Source of the DNA: Sinimarinibacterium flocculans
GTDB taxonomy: Bacteria; Pseudomonadota; Gammaproteobacteria; Nevskiales; Nevskiaceae
NCBI RefSeq assembly: GCF_003201205.1
Contig: NZ_QICN01000007.1
Coordinates: 1-64,000, forward strand
Length of the DNA: 64,000 nt
Direction of reading: 5' to 3'
Shown: in pieces, positions 50,118-60,429 of the stretch
Position numbering within the stretch: the first letter of the stretch is position 1
How the letters are laid out: the number at the start of each line of letters is the position of its first letter
Position numbers and translations under genes: made by a program
The notes under the pieces: model-generated
Seen by the model: only the letters and a program-made list of their open reading frames with translations
Told to the model about the DNA's origin: nothing
Database searches by the model: none

Positions 50118-51670
50118 GCGCCGGGCACTCCGAGCGCATACCAGTTCGCGATCTGCGCCAGCGGCGCGAACGCGAGGTCGATCACCGGTTGCGGATACAG
50201 GCCGAGCGCAAGCAGCGCGAGCATGACGAAGGCCATCATCAGCTTCTCGCGGCCTGTCAGGTCCTCGATCGGCGTGTCGTCGGCCGGCGGTCCGTGCAGT
50301 GCCCGCTGCACGATGTACAGCGAGTACACGGCAGCGAGAATCAGGCCGGTGGCCGCGATCGCGGTGATCCACGGCGCGACGGCGAAGCTGCCGAACAGCA
50401 CCAGGAACTCACCGACGAAGTTGCCGAGGCCCGGCAGCCCGAGCGAGGCCAGTGCGAAGAACATCAGCGCGGTCGCGTAGTGCGGCGCGCGCCGCGTCAG
50501 CCCGCCCATGCGCCCGAGTTCGCGGGAGTGCAGGCGCTCGTAGAGTTCACCGCAGAGGATGAACAGCGCGCCGGTGGCCAGACCGTGCGCGAGCATCAGC
50601 AGCAGCGCGCCCTGCAGCGCCAGCGTCGTGCCGGCATAGATGCCCAGCAGCACGAAGCCCATGTGCGACACGCTGGTGTACGCGACCAGGCGCTTGATGT
50701 CGGTCTGCACCAGCGCCATCTTCGCGCCGTAGAGGATGCCGAGGATCGCCAGCGCCATCGCCACCGGCGCGAAATCCATGGATGCATTCGGGAACAAGGG
50801 CAACACGAAGCGCAGCAGCCCGTAGGCGCCGGTCTTCAGCAGCACGCCGGCCAGATCGACCGAACCGGCCGTCGGCGCCTGCGAATGCGCGTCCGGCAGC
50901 CACGGGTGCAGCGGAAACACCGGCAGCTTCACCGCGAAGCCTAGGAAGAAGGCCAGCATCAGCAGCATTTCCTGCAGCGAACTCAGCGGCGTGTACAGCA
51001 GCTCGGCATAGCTGAAGCTCCATTCGCCGGTGTTCTGCTGATGCAGCCACACCAGCGCGAGGATGCCGACCAGCATCAGCAGGCCGGAGGCCTGGGTGAA
51101 GATGAAGAACTTGGTGGCCGCGTAGACCCGCGAACGCCCGCCGCGACTGCCCCCCTGACTGGAATGGCCCCAGAGCGCGATCAGGAAGTACATCGGCACC
51201 AGCATCGCTTCCCAGAACACGAAGAACAGGAACAGGTCCAGCGCCATGAACACGCCCATGACCCCGGCGAGGTTCCACAGCAGGTTCAGATGGAAGAAGC
51301 CGACGTACTGCTGGATCTCGCGCCACGAACAGGCGACCGACAGCACGCCGAGCACGCCGGTCAGCAGCACCATCAGCAGGCCGAGACCGTCGATGCCCAG
51401 ATGGAAGCTCACCCCCCAGCGCGGAATCCAGCCGGCGCGGAACTCGATGATCCACTCGGGCGAACCGTGGGGCGGCACGACCGGCGCCACGCCGGCATGC
51501 GCCCAGATCCAGATCGCGAGCACGCAGGTCGCGGCCATCGACAGCAGGCCGATCCAGCGCGGCCAGGTCAGCGACCAGCGCTCCGCGTACCAGGCCAGCA
51601 GACCGCCGAAGAACGGCACCAGTATCAGCGCCGGCAACAGCCACGGATTCAGGGCCGGACTCACGTCCAT
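50114..51670 (-). CDS. nuoM: NADH-quinone oxidoreductase subunit M
   Basis: A 518-residue antiporter-like proton-pumping subunit with KRLVAYTSVSHMGFVLLGIY and the HPWLPDAHSQAPTAGSVDLA motif. It starts 10 bases inside the nuoL end, so the genes are tightly coupled. Confidence 0.95.
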   Translation of the reverse strand: MDVSPALNPWLLPALILVPFFGGLLAWYAERWSLTWPRWIGLLSMAATCVLAIWIWAHAGVAPVVPPHGSPEWIIEFRAGWIPRWGVSFHLGIDGLGLLMVLLTGVLGVLSVACSWREIQQYVGFFHLNLLWNLAGVMGVFMALDLFLFFVFWEAMLVPMYFLIALWGHSSQGGSRGGRSRVYAATKFFIFTQASGLLMLVGILALVWLHQQNTGEWSFSYAELLYTPLSSLQEMLLMLAFFLGFAVKLPVFPLHPWLPDAHSQAPTAGSVDLAGVLLKTGAYGLLRFVLPLFPNASMDFAPVAMALAILGILYGAKMALVQTDIKRLVAYTSVSHMGFVLLGIYAGTTLALQGALLLMLAHGLATGALFILCGELYERLHSRELGRMGGLTRRAPHYATALMFFALASLGLPGLGNFVGEFLVLFGSFAVAPWITAIAATGLILAAVYSLYIVQRALHGPPADDTPIEDLTGREKLMMAFVMLALLALGLYPQPVIDLAFAPLAQIANWYALGVPGA

Positions 51671-53475
51671 TGCGCCGCTCCGACCAGCACGACGATGCCC
51701 GCCGCCATCGCCGCGGCATACCAGCGCAGCTGGCCGTTCTGCGGCTTCAGCGCGAGCCGGTGCAGCCACATCAGTGCGATCGCGACACCGTCATAGACCT
51801 GGTCGACGACATCACGGCGGTTGATCCGGGCCAGCGCGTACAGCGGCCGCACGAACAGGGTGTCGTAGAGCACATCGAAGCCCCAGCCCGACTGGATCAG
51901 GCGGCGCAGCGGCGTTGCGGCGGGCGCTCCCTCGGCACCGCGGCCATACCAAAGCCACGCCAGCGCGATACCGGCGAGCCCGGCCGCGACGGCGAGGATT
52001 TCCGGCAGGTGGCTGGCCGGCTTCGCCGGATCGTCCGGCAGCACGCCGGACAGCGGCAGCGCGATCGCGCCGCCGACGACCGACAGCAGCATCAGCACGA
52101 GCCGCGGCGCGCGCATACGGACGTTGTCCGCGTCATGCGCATGTGTGTGCTCACGGCCGAGAAAGACAATGAACACGAGACGGAACGTGTACAGGCCGGT
52201 CAGGAAGGCGCAGACCGTCCCCATCGCCCACCAGAGCTGATGTCCGTTCGACCAGGCCCCTGCAAGGATCGCCTCCTTGCTCCAGAAGCCGGCGGTGACA
52301 AGGGGCAAGGCCGCGAGCGCCGCACCGCCGACGACGAAGCTCCAGAACGCGAGCGGCAGCGTCCGGCGCAGGCCGCCCATGCGGAAGATGTCCTGCTCGT
52401 GATGGCAGGCGAGGATCACGCTGCCCGACGCGAGGAACAGCAGCGCCTTGAAGAAGGCGTGCGTCATCAGGTGGAAGATCGCTGCCTGCCAGGCGCCGGC
52501 GCCGAGCGCGAGGAACATGTAGCCGATCTGGGACATCGTCGAGTACGCCAGCACGCGCTTGATGTCGGTCTGCACCAGCGCGGCGGTGCCCGCCAGCAGC
52601 AGCGAGACCGCACCGATCCAGCCGACCCAGGCCAGCGCGTCCGGCGCCAGCAGGTACAGGCCATTGAGCCGTGCGATCAGGTAGACGCCAGCGGTCACCA
52701 TCGTCGCCGCGTGGATCAGCGCCGACACTGGCGTCGGGCCGGCCATCGCGTCCGGCAGCCACGCCTGCAGCGGTAGCTGCGCCGACTTGCCGACGGCGCC
52801 GCCGAGAATCAGCAGGGCAATCAAGGTCGGCGTCCACGTGTCATTCGCCCAGACCAGCGGCGCGGCCGTGAGCACGGTCGTGATCTCGAGCGTGTGCAAC
52901 TCGCGATAGAGCAGGAACAGCCCGATCGCCATTGCCGTGTCGCCGACGCGCGTCGTGATGAAGGCCTTGCGCGCCGCGGCACCGTTGGCCGGGTCGTGAT
53001 TCCAGAAGCCGATCAGCAGGTAGGAGCACAGGCCCACGCCTTCCCAGCCGAGGTACAGCAGCAGCAGGTTGTCGGCCAGCACCAGCACCAGCATCATCGC
53101 GACGAACAGGTTCATGTACGCGAAGAACTGGCGATAGTGCGGATCGTCGCGCATGTAGCCCGAGGCATAGCTGTGAATCAGCGCGCCGACGCCGGTGATC
53201 ACACCGGTCATCGTCAGCGCCAGCCCGTCGAAATGCAGCGCGATGCGCGGCGCGAAGCTTTCGAGCTGCAGCCATTGCCACAAGACGGCGGTGAACGGCT
53301 CGCGCGCGTCCAGCCATTGCAGGCCGATCGCTGCCGTCAGCAGCGCGGCGCCGGCGATCGACCCGACACCGAGCAGAGTCACGCCGGCACGCGGAATACG
53401 CGTCCACAGCAGCAGCACCGCGGCGCTCGCCAGCGGCAGCCAGGCGACCCAAGGCAGCAGGGCACCGGCGTTCAC
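51661..53475 (-). CDS. nuoL: NADH-quinone oxidoreductase subunit L
   Basis: A 604-residue distal proton-pumping subunit with [20 protein letters not shown] and [20 protein letters not shown]. The GTG at 53475 overlaps the nuoK stop (GTGA). The long C-terminal lateral helix is present in the residues after about 480. Confidence 0.94.
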   Translation of the reverse strand: MNAGALLPWVAWLPLASAAVLLLWTRIPRAGVTLLGVGSIAGAALLTAAIGLQWLDAREPFTAVLWQWLQLESFAPRIALHFDGLALTMTGVITGVGALIHSYASGYMRDDPHYRQFFAYMNLFVAMMLVLVLADNLLLLYLGWEGVGLCSYLLIGFWNHDPANGAAARKAFITTRVGDTAMAIGLFLLYRELHTLEITTVLTAAPLVWANDTWTPTLIALLILGGAVGKSAQLPLQAWLPDAMAGPTPVSALIHAATMVTAGVYLIARLNGLYLLAPDALAWVGWIGAVSLLLAGTAALVQTDIKRVLAYSTMSQIGYMFLALGAGAWQAAIFHLMTHAFFKALLFLASGSVILACHHEQDIFRMGGLRRTLPLAFWSFVVGGAALAALPLVTAGFWSKEAILAGAWSNGHQLWWAMGTVCAFLTGLYTFRLVFIVFLGREHTHAHDADNVRMRAPRLVLMLLSVVGGAIALPLSGVLPDDPAKPASHLPEILAVAAGLAGIALAWLWYGRGAEGAPAATPLRRLIQSGWGFDVLYDTLFVRPLYALARINRRDVVDQVYDGVAIALMWLHRLALKPQNGQLRWYAAAMAAGIVVLVGAAQWT

Positions 53476-53780
53476 GCCTTCATCCCCGCCACCGCATCCG
53501 GATCGAGCGAACGGAAGCGCCGGTGAATCTGCAGCAGCAGCGCCAGACCCACCGCGACTTCCGCCGCCGCGAGCGTCAGCACGAGCACGAACATCACCTG
53601 CCCGTCGGCCTGTGCCCAGCGGCTGCCGCCAACCACGAAGGCCAGCCCCGCGGCATTGAGCATGATTTCCAGGCACATCAGCGAGAACAGCAGGCCGCGG
53701 CGCACGAGCAGCCCGGCCAGCCCGAGCGCGAACAGCGCCGCGCAGACGCCGAGCGCATGTGCAAGCGGCACCGCGCTCAT
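53472..53780 (-). CDS. nuoK: NADH-quinone oxidoreductase subunit K
   Basis: A 102-residue membrane subunit with three hydrophobic helices and the conserved [16 protein letters not shown] (buried Glu in helix 2). It overlaps nuoJ and nuoL by four bases each. Confidence 0.95.
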   Translation of the reverse strand: MSAVPLAHALGVCAALFALGLAGLLVRRGLLFSLMCLEIMLNAAGLAFVVGGSRWAQADGQVMFVLVLTLAAAEVAVGLALLLQIHRRFRSLDPDAVAGMKA

Positions 53781-54283
53781 TCGCTGCTCCCCCGCGCCGG
53801 CTGTACCCGACCGAGATGGAAGGCCGACACCAGACCCGCGAGCAGCAGCATCGATCCAAGTTCGACCGCGAGCAGGTACGGCCCGAACAGCAGCATGCCG
53901 ACAGCCTTGGGTCCGATTTCGACGCCGGCGGTGGGTGCGTCGAGCGTCCACAGCGAGGCCAGCAGCTGCATCAGCAGCGCCGCGGCGAGCAGACCCGGCC
54001 CGATCCAGTAGCGCGGTCGCAGCCACGGCGCCTCGTCGCGCGCGGCGCCCGGCCCGAGGTTGAGCAGCATCACGACGAACACGAACAGCACCATGATCGC
54101 GCCGGCGTAGACGACGATTTCCAGCATCGCCGCAAACGGTGCGCCGAGCGCGAGCATCACGCTGGCCGCGCCGAGCAGCGAGACGATCAGGTACAGCAGC
54201 GCGTGCACCGGATGCGCGCGCGTGATCGCGAGCAAGGTCGCCGCGAGCGCGACCGCAGACGCGCCGTAGAACAGCAGCGTCAC
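53777..54283 (-). CDS. nuoJ: NADH-quinone oxidoreductase subunit J
   Basis: A 168-residue membrane subunit with five hydrophobic segments and the family segment [20 protein letters not shown]. It overlaps nuoI by four bases. The C-terminal tail is shorter than in some relatives. Confidence 0.93.
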   Translation of the reverse strand: MTLLFYGASAVALAATLLAITRAHPVHALLYLIVSLLGAASVMLALGAPFAAMLEIVVYAGAIMVLFVFVVMLLNLGPGAARDEAPWLRPRYWIGPGLLAAALLMQLLASLWTLDAPTAGVEIGPKAVGMLLFGPYLLAVELGSMLLLAGLVSAFHLGRVQPARGSSE

Positions 54284-54843
54284 GGCAGCAGGCTCCTCGG
54301 ATCGACGGGCGGCTCCTCGTTCTGCGCCGCGCCCTTGGGTTTACCGGACACCGACAGGCCGGCGACCTTGTAGAAGCTGTAGCCCGGCTGCTTGCCCTGG
54401 CCGCTGATCAGCAGGTGCTCCTTCTCGTAGACCATGTTGCTGCGGTCGTACTCGGCCATCTCGAAATCCGGCGTCAGCTGGATCGCGTAGGTCGGGCAGG
54501 CTTCCTCGCACAGGCCACAGTAGATGCAGCGCGAGAAGTTGATGCGGAACCACTCGGGATACCAGCGCCCGTCCTCGGGCCGCTCGGTCTTCTGCAGGGC
54601 GATGCAGCCGACCGGGCAGGCGACCGCGCACAGGTTGCAGGCGACGCAGCGCTCCTCGCCGTCCGGATCGCGCGTCAGCACGATGCGGCCGCGGTAGCGC
54701 GGCGGCAGGTAGGGCATCTGCTCCGGATACTCGATGGTCGACTTGCGGTGGAACAGGTGCAGGAACACGCGCCACAGCGACAGGCATTGCGTGTAGAAGC
54801 CTTCGACCAGCAGGCGCAGACCGGACGGGGATGGCGTCGGCAT
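54280..54843 (-). CDS. nuoI: NADH-quinone oxidoreductase subunit I (two 4Fe-4S clusters)
   Basis: A 187-residue peripheral arm subunit with two ferredoxin motifs ([15 protein letters not shown] and [12 protein letters not shown]) for clusters N6a and N6b. The ATG at 54843 is preceded by GGAGG and shares one base with the nuoH stop (TGATG). Confidence 0.96.
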   Translation of the reverse strand: MPTPSPSGLRLLVEGFYTQCLSLWRVFLHLFHRKSTIEYPEQMPYLPPRYRGRIVLTRDPDGEERCVACNLCAVACPVGCIALQKTERPEDGRWYPEWFRINFSRCIYCGLCEEACPTYAIQLTPDFEMAEYDRSNMVYEKEHLLISGQGKQPGYSFYKVAGLSVSGKPKGAAQNEEPPVDPRSLLP

Positions 54844-55847
54844 CAGCCGGCCCTCCACAGGACGACGGCACCGGTGACGGCCGTGTTCAGCAGCGCCAGC
54901 GGCAGCAGCACCAGCCAGCCGAAGCGCATCAGCTGGTCATAACGCGGCCGCGGAATCGCCGCACGCAGCAGCACGAAGAACAGGATGAAGGCACCGGTCT
55001 TCAGGCAGAACCACAGCAGCGGCATGAACGCCCAGCCGAACAGGGTCAGGCCGCACGTCGGTCCGAGCCAGCCGCCGAAGTACAGCGTCGTCAGCAGCGC
55101 GGAAACCAGGATCACCGCGACGTACTCGCCGACGAAGAACATGCCGAACTTCATGCCGGAATACTCGGTGTGGAAGCCCGCCGTCAGCTCGTGCTCGGCC
55201 TCCGGCAGGTCCAGCGGCAGGCGGTGCGTCTCGGCCAGACCGGCAATCATGAACAGCAGGAAGCCAAGCACCTGCGGGATGCCGTGCTGGTACGAAACGA
55301 TGTTCCAGCCGCCGCGCTGCGCCTCGACGATGTCGGCCAGGCCGAAGCTGCCGGCCTGGATCACGACGCCGACCAGCGCCAGCCCCATGAACACCTCGTA
55401 GCTGATCGACTGCGCCGCGGCACGCACCGCGCCGATCAGCGCGTACTTGCTGTTCGAGCTCCAGCCGCCGAGCAGCACCGCATAGACCGCCAGCGAGGTC
55501 ATGCCGAGCACGAACAGGATGCCGACGTTCCAGTCGGCGGCGACATGGATGCCCGGCGCGACCGGCACGACGGCGAAGGCCAGCAGCACCGTGGCCATCG
55601 CGATCGCCGGCGCGATGACGAAGACCGTGCGGTCCGCGAACGGCGGCACCCAGTCGTCCTTCGTGAAGATCTTGATCATGTCGGCGACGACCTGGCCGAT
55701 GCCGAGGAACCAGACGCGGTTCGGGCCCCAGCGGTCCTGCCACAGGCCGAGCATGCGCCGCTCGACCCAGATCAGCAGCGCGGCGGTGCCGACGACGGTG
55801 GTCAGGATCGCACCGACCATCAGTGGATTGACGCCGTCCGCGCTCAC
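54843..55847 (-). CDS. nuoH: NADH-quinone oxidoreductase subunit H
   Basis: A 334-residue membrane subunit at the quinone entry. Conserved [17 protein letters not shown] and FDLPEAE-type ([19 protein letters not shown]) segments are present. The start is a GTG that overlaps the stop of a tiny 35-codon frame after nuoG. Confidence 0.95.
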   Translation of the reverse strand: MSADGVNPLMVGAILTTVVGTAALLIWVERRMLGLWQDRWGPNRVWFLGIGQVVADMIKIFTKDDWVPPFADRTVFVIAPAIAMATVLLAFAVVPVAPGIHVAADWNVGILFVLGMTSLAVYAVLLGGWSSNSKYALIGAVRAAAQSISYEVFMGLALVGVVIQAGSFGLADIVEAQRGGWNIVSYQHGIPQVLGFLLFMIAGLAETHRLPLDLPEAEHELTAGFHTEYSGMKFGMFFVGEYVAVILVSALLTTLYFGGWLGPTCGLTLFGWAFMPLLWFCLKTGAFILFFVLLRAAIPRPRYDQLMRFGWLVLLPLALLNTAVTGAVVLWRAG

Positions 55848-55951
55848 GGCTGCACCCCGGCTCGGAACCCGTGGTCACGGCCCTGCCGCGAGTCCGAGCA
55901 CGCTCCCGCACCCGTTCGCGCTGCGCGCAAAGCACCGTGTCGCGCGCTCAT
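55844..55951 (-). CDS. Possible 35-residue ORF bridging nuoG and nuoH
   Basis: A short frame starts at 55951 in ATGA overlap with the nuoG stop and ends in GTGA overlap with the nuoH start. The product is basic ([20 protein letters not shown]) and unlike any known subunit. It may simply carry ribosomes between the two genes. A real protein is uncertain. Confidence 0.35.
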   Translation of the reverse strand: MSARHGALRAARTGAGACSDSRQGRDHGFRAGVQP

Positions 55952-58647
55952 GCCGCCTCCACGCGCAGCGCGGCGCCGGCGCGCACCGCCGGCACGCCGG
56001 GCAGGCCCCGCGGCACGCCGGCCGCGCCGGGCGCCATCGTCTCGTCGAGGCGCAGTTCGGCCATCCAGCGCAGTCCGTCGCTGCTGCATTCGACGCGGCG
56101 CCCCTGCGCAAGGCCATGGGCGCCGTCCGGATGCACGACGACATACGGCGCCGGCACACGCGTTGCAATTGCCGCACCGCGCGCCGACAGCTCCTCCGAC
56201 CCGAACAGCTCGTACAGCCAGACGACTTCGAGCGTCCCGGCCGCTTGCCAGGCCGGACGCGCGTAGTAAGGGGCCGTTGCCTCTCGCCCCAGCAACAGCA
56301 CGCCCGGATCGCCGCCGCGCAGCGGGCCGTTGATCTCGTGCTGGAACTTGTTGACCGATTGCACCGAGTTCCAGCGCGGCGCCCAGAAGATCGGGATCTC
56401 GGCGGGCGGCGCGCCGCTGCGCGCGCCCTCCATCGAGAACGCCAGCGGCGTGTCGGCATCCTGCGGCGGCCGCGGTTCGTGGATGTCGCGATGCGCGTGC
56501 ATCGCGGTGCGGCCGCTGGAGCGGTGGGACTGCCGCGGGATGCGGCTGCCGGCGAGGCGGAACCGCGCCGACGGCGCGGCGTCGACGATGCCGGCGAGCG
56601 CCGGGTTCGCGCCTGCGCACTGTGCGATCAGCGCATCGAGCGTGTCGCCGAAATCCACGCCCGCCGCCGGCGCCGATTGCTGCAGCCAGCGCCAGGATTC
56701 GCGGATGTCGGTATCTCCGGGCACGAAGACCTGGAAGTGACGCTGCGCGCGGCCCTCGTGGTTCACCAGCGTGCCGTCGGTCTCGGCGAAGCTGCCGGCC
56801 GGCAGCAGCAGCGTCGCCTTCGCCGTCGTCGCTGTCGACACGGCATCGATGACGACGAGCTGCCGCAGCCGCGCCAGCGCGGCGTCGACGCGCGCACCCG
56901 GCGCCAGCCGGTACAGATCGCTTTCCAGCACGACGAGGGTGTCGACCTCGCTGGCTTCGACGCGGGCCAGCGCCGCATCGGTGTCGCCGCCGCCGAGCAG
57001 GGCGGTGCCCATGCTGTTGGCGGCACGCGGCAGCAGTGCGATCGACGGCGCGACACCGGCCTTGTCCAGCGCGATGCAGAGATTCGCGGCCTCCTGCAGC
57101 AGCGCGGTCGACTCCAGCGACGTTCCCGCGACGATCAGCGGGCGCTGCGCGGTCTTCAGCGCCGTGGCGATGTCATGCGCGAGATGGATCGCGTCGTCGT
57201 CGAGTCCCGGCGCACGCGGCTGCGTGTAGTCGAGCAGGTGCACGATCTCCTGCGCCAGTCGCGCCAGGTCGGCCGGCCGGCCGCGATGGAACCGGCGGGC
57301 GATGTCGTCGAGCCCGGTCGCGCGCGGGCCGAGGATGTACAGCGGACTCTTCGTCTCCTGCGCGAGCAGGCGCACCGAGTGGTCCTGCCAGCGTGGCACG
57401 TTGGCGGCATCGGCCATCGCGAACCCGACGTTGCGCACCGACTGGCGCAGCGCCAGCGCCAGCCGCGCGCCGGTCGCGAGCAGGTCCTCGCCGAGCACCA
57501 GCACGGCATCGGCGGATTCGGCTTCACGGATCGACGCGAGGCGTGCCGGCGTCTGTCGCAGGATCTGCACGAGCAGATCGTCGCAGGCCACCTCGCCTGC
57601 GGCGATGCCGCGATGGAAGTTCGCGTCGCCGACGAGCGCACGCAGCGCATGGTTCGCTTCGAGCGAAGCGCGCGGCGAACCGATGCCGAGCACGCGGCCG
57701 GTCGCACGTCCCTGCGCCACCCACTCGCCGAGCTGCGCGGCGGCCGCCTCGGCGGCGACCGGCGCATCGTTCAGCCGCGCGCGACGCGGACGATCGTCCG
57801 CGTTCGTGTACTGATAGCCGTAGCGGCCCCGGTCGCAGAGAAAGTAGCCGTTGAGCGCACCGTGATAGCGGTTCTCGACGCGCTTGATCCGGCCGTAGCG
57901 CTCGCCCGGCATGATGTTGCAGCCGAGCGCGCAGTGGTGGCAGACGCCCGGTGCCTGCTGCAGGTCCCACTTGCGCGTGTACGACTCGCCGTAGGTCCTG
58001 TCGGTGAACACGCCGGTGGGACAGACCTCGACGAGGTTGCCGGAAAACGGGCTTTCGAGCATGCCGTCGGACGCGCGCCCAAAGTAGACATGATGGTGGG
58101 CGCCGAAGACGTTCAGGTCGCCGCCGCCGGCGTACTCGCGATAGAAGCGCACGCAGCGGTAGCAGGCGATGCAGCGGTTCATCTCGTGGCCGACGAAGGG
58201 GCCGAGATCCTGATTCACATGCGTGCGCTTGGCATGGCGGAAGCGCCGGTAGCTGTGACCGGTCATCACCGTCATGTCCTGCAGGTGGCAGGCACCGCCT
58301 TCCTCGCAGACCGGGCAGTCGTGCGGATGATTGGTCATCAGCAACTCGATGACCGCCTCGCGCATCGACACCGCGTCGGCGTGCGCAAGGCTGAAGCGCG
58401 TCTTGTCCGCGCAGGGCGTCATGCACGCCATGACGACGCGGCCCTGGGTGTCGTTCTCGTCCTTGAACTGGGTGACGGCGCACTGGCGGCAGGCGCCGAC
58501 GCTGCCCAGCGCCGGATGCCAGCAGAAGTACGGCAGGTCGTAGCCGAGTTCGAGGGCGACCTCGAGCAGGTTGCGCGAGGGATCGACGGCATGCGCCTTG
58601 CCGTCGATCTGGATACCGGCCTGCGGCGGCTTGCGCGAGACGGTCAT
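55948..58647 (-). CDS. nuoG: NADH-quinone oxidoreductase subunit G
   Basis: An 899-residue iron-sulfur subunit. The N-terminal ferredoxin and 4Fe-4S motifs are visible (CRQCAVTQ, HPHDCPVCEEGGACHLQDM, CIACYRCVRFYREY), followed by a molybdopterin oxidoreductase-like domain without its cofactor. It carries electrons from NuoF to NuoI. The start overlaps nuoF by four bases. Confidence 0.95.
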   Translation of the reverse strand: MTVSRKPPQAGIQIDGKAHAVDPSRNLLEVALELGYDLPYFCWHPALGSVGACRQCAVTQFKDENDTQGRVVMACMTPCADKTRFSLAHADAVSMREAVIELLMTNHPHDCPVCEEGGACHLQDMTVMTGHSYRRFRHAKRTHVNQDLGPFVGHEMNRCIACYRCVRFYREYAGGGDLNVFGAHHHVYFGRASDGMLESPFSGNLVEVCPTGVFTDRTYGESYTRKWDLQQAPGVCHHCALGCNIMPGERYGRIKRVENRYHGALNGYFLCDRGRYGYQYTNADDRPRRARLNDAPVAAEAAAAQLGEWVAQGRATGRVLGIGSPRASLEANHALRALVGDANFHRGIAAGEVACDDLLVQILRQTPARLASIREAESADAVLVLGEDLLATGARLALALRQSVRNVGFAMADAANVPRWQDHSVRLLAQETKSPLYILGPRATGLDDIARRFHRGRPADLARLAQEIVHLLDYTQPRAPGLDDDAIHLAHDIATALKTAQRPLIVAGTSLESTALLQEAANLCIALDKAGVAPSIALLPRAANSMGTALLGGGDTDAALARVEASEVDTLVVLESDLYRLAPGARVDAALARLRQLVVIDAVSTATTAKATLLLPAGSFAETDGTLVNHEGRAQRHFQVFVPGDTDIRESWRWLQQSAPAAGVDFGDTLDALIAQCAGANPALAGIVDAAPSARFRLAGSRIPRQSHRSSGRTAMHAHRDIHEPRPPQDADTPLAFSMEGARSGAPPAEIPIFWAPRWNSVQSVNKFQHEINGPLRGGDPGVLLLGREATAPYYARPAWQAAGTLEVVWLYELFGSEELSARGAAIATRVPAPYVVVHPDGAHGLAQGRRVECSSDGLRWMAELRLDETMAPGAAGVPRGLPGVPAVRAGAALRVEAA

Positions 58648-59957
58648 GTCTGCGCCCCCGTTTTCGCCGCGGTGATCGGCACGCCGCGGTTCGCCGCGCG
58701 CTCGAAGTCCACGCGGAAGTGCTTGAGCGCACTCTGCAGCGGCTCCATCGCACCGGGCGCGTGTGCGCAGAAGGTGCGGCCCGGCCCGAGCCAGCGCGTG
58801 AGCTGGCGCAGCACGTCGAGATCCTCCGGCTGTCCGCGGCCGGTGTGCAGGCCGGCGAGAATCTTTTCGCCCCAGGGCAGGCCGTCGCGGCACGGCGTGC
58901 ACCAGCCGCAGGATTCGCGCGCGAAGAACATCTGCAGGTTGCGCACCATGCCGATGACATCGGTCTGGTCGTCGAGCACGATCATCGTGCCGGTGCCCAT
59001 GCGCGAGCCGGCCTTGGCGATCGAGTCGAAATCCATCGGCAGGTCGAGATGCTCGGCAGTGAGAAAGTCGGTGCTCGCGCCGCCGGGCAGGAAGCCGCGC
59101 AGCTTGAGCCCCGCGCGCATGCCGCCGGCATGCTCGTCGAGGATCTCGCGCACCGTCGTGCCCATCGGCAGTTCCCAGGCGCCGGGATGGCGCAGCTTGC
59201 CGGAAGCACCGTAGAGCTTGGTGCCGCCGTCGCCGCATTTCGACAGGCCGCGGAACCAGTCGGCGCCGTAGTGGACGATGTGCGGCACATTGCACAGGGT
59301 CTCGATGTTGTTGACGACCGTCGGCTTGCCGAACAGCCCGGCCGTCGCCGGGAACGGCGGCTTGGCCCGCGGGATCGCGCGCTTGCCTTCGAGCGAGGAG
59401 ATCAGCGCGGTCTCCTCGCCGCAGATGTAGCGACCGGCGCTGGTGTGCAGGTGCAGCTCGAAGTCGAAGCCGCTGCCGAGGACGTTGCGCCCGAGCAGGT
59501 GGCGCGCGCGGCATTCGCGCATGGCCGCGCGCAGGCGTTCGGCGGCGAGCACGTACTCGGCACGCAGGAAGATGTAGCCGACGCTCGCACCGATCGCGTA
59601 GCCGCCGATGAGCATGCCTTCGATGAACTGCAGCGGATCGCCTTCGAGCAGCAACCGGTCCTTGAAGGTGCCCGGCTCCATCTCGTCGCCGTTGGCGACG
59701 ATGTACTTTTGCTTGGGCGCCTCGGCGCCCATCGGCACCAGACCCCATTTCACGCCGGTGGGGAAGCCCGCGCCGCCGCGACCGCGCAGGCCCGCGGCCT
59801 TGATCAGGCCGGTGACGTCCTGCGGCGCCATCTTCAGCGCCGCGCGCAAGCCCTGGAAACCGCCGTGGCGTTCGTAGTCCGCGAGCCCGTACGGCGGATG
59901 CTCCGGCCGGATGCGGTCGGTCAGTGGCTTGCCCGGCGGCGAGGTGCGCGCGGTCAC
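58644..59957 (-). CDS. nuoF: NADH-quinone oxidoreductase subunit F
   Basis: A 437-residue NADH-binding subunit with FMN and a 4Fe-4S cluster. GLRGRGGAGFPTGVKWG binds NADH/FMN, and ESCGWCTPCRDG with a later Cys binds N3. The GTG at 59957 overlaps the nuoE stop (GTGA) and gives the expected length. Confidence 0.95.
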   Translation of the reverse strand: MTARTSPPGKPLTDRIRPEHPPYGLADYERHGGFQGLRAALKMAPQDVTGLIKAAGLRGRGGAGFPTGVKWGLVPMGAEAPKQKYIVANGDEMEPGTFKDRLLLEGDPLQFIEGMLIGGYAIGASVGYIFLRAEYVLAAERLRAAMRECRARHLLGRNVLGSGFDFELHLHTSAGRYICGEETALISSLEGKRAIPRAKPPFPATAGLFGKPTVVNNIETLCNVPHIVHYGADWFRGLSKCGDGGTKLYGASGKLRHPGAWELPMGTTVREILDEHAGGMRAGLKLRGFLPGGASTDFLTAEHLDLPMDFDSIAKAGSRMGTGTMIVLDDQTDVIGMVRNLQMFFARESCGWCTPCRDGLPWGEKILAGLHTGRGQPEDLDVLRQLTRWLGPGRTFCAHAPGAMEPLQSALKHFRVDFERAANRGVPITAAKTGAQT

Positions 59958-60427
59958 GAGTAGCGCTCCAGGATCGCATCGAGTCGTGCCGCATCCACCG
60001 ATTCGAGATCGCGATGCGTGTCGCTGCCGATCATCAGCGCCGGCGCCCGGTCGCAGGTCCCGAGACAGCAGATCGGCAGCAGCGTGAAGCGGCCGTCGCC
60101 CGTGGTCTGTCCGACATCGACGCCCAGCCGCTGCTTCAGCAGTTCGGTCAGGCGCGGCTGGCCCATGATCCAGCACGACACCGAATCGCAGACGTGGATC
60201 ACATGGCGGCCGACCGGCCGCCGGTAGATCAGGTTGTAGAACGTCGCCACTGCGTCGACGTCCGCGGGCGAACTGCCGAGCTTCGCGGCGATGTCGGCCA
60301 CCGCCTCGTCGCTGACCCAGCCGCGATGGCGCTGCACGATCTTCAGGGCCTCGATCGTCGCGGCCGATGCCTGCTCGTAGTGGCCGAGTTCGGTGTCGAT
60401 CTCGCGGAGCTCCTCTGCACTGAGCAT
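59954..60427 (-). CDS. nuoE: NADH-quinone oxidoreductase subunit E
   Basis: A 157-residue subunit binding a [2Fe-2S] cluster through CDSVSC and CCLGTCDRAP. It works with NuoF at the NADH site. It starts two bases after the nuoCD stop. Confidence 0.95.
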   Translation of the reverse strand: MLSAEELREIDTELGHYEQASAATIEALKIVQRHRGWVSDEAVADIAAKLGSSPADVDAVATFYNLIYRRPVGRHVIHVCDSVSCWIMGQPRLTELLKQRLGVDVGQTTGDGRFTLLPICCLGTCDRAPALMIGSDTHRDLESVDAARLDAILERYS

Positions 60428-60429
60428 GG

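Noticed and set aside
55501-59214. Plus-strand frame of over 1,200 codons opposite nuoF-nuoG-nuoH
   Set aside because: Shadow of nuo genes in high-GC DNA; no domains.
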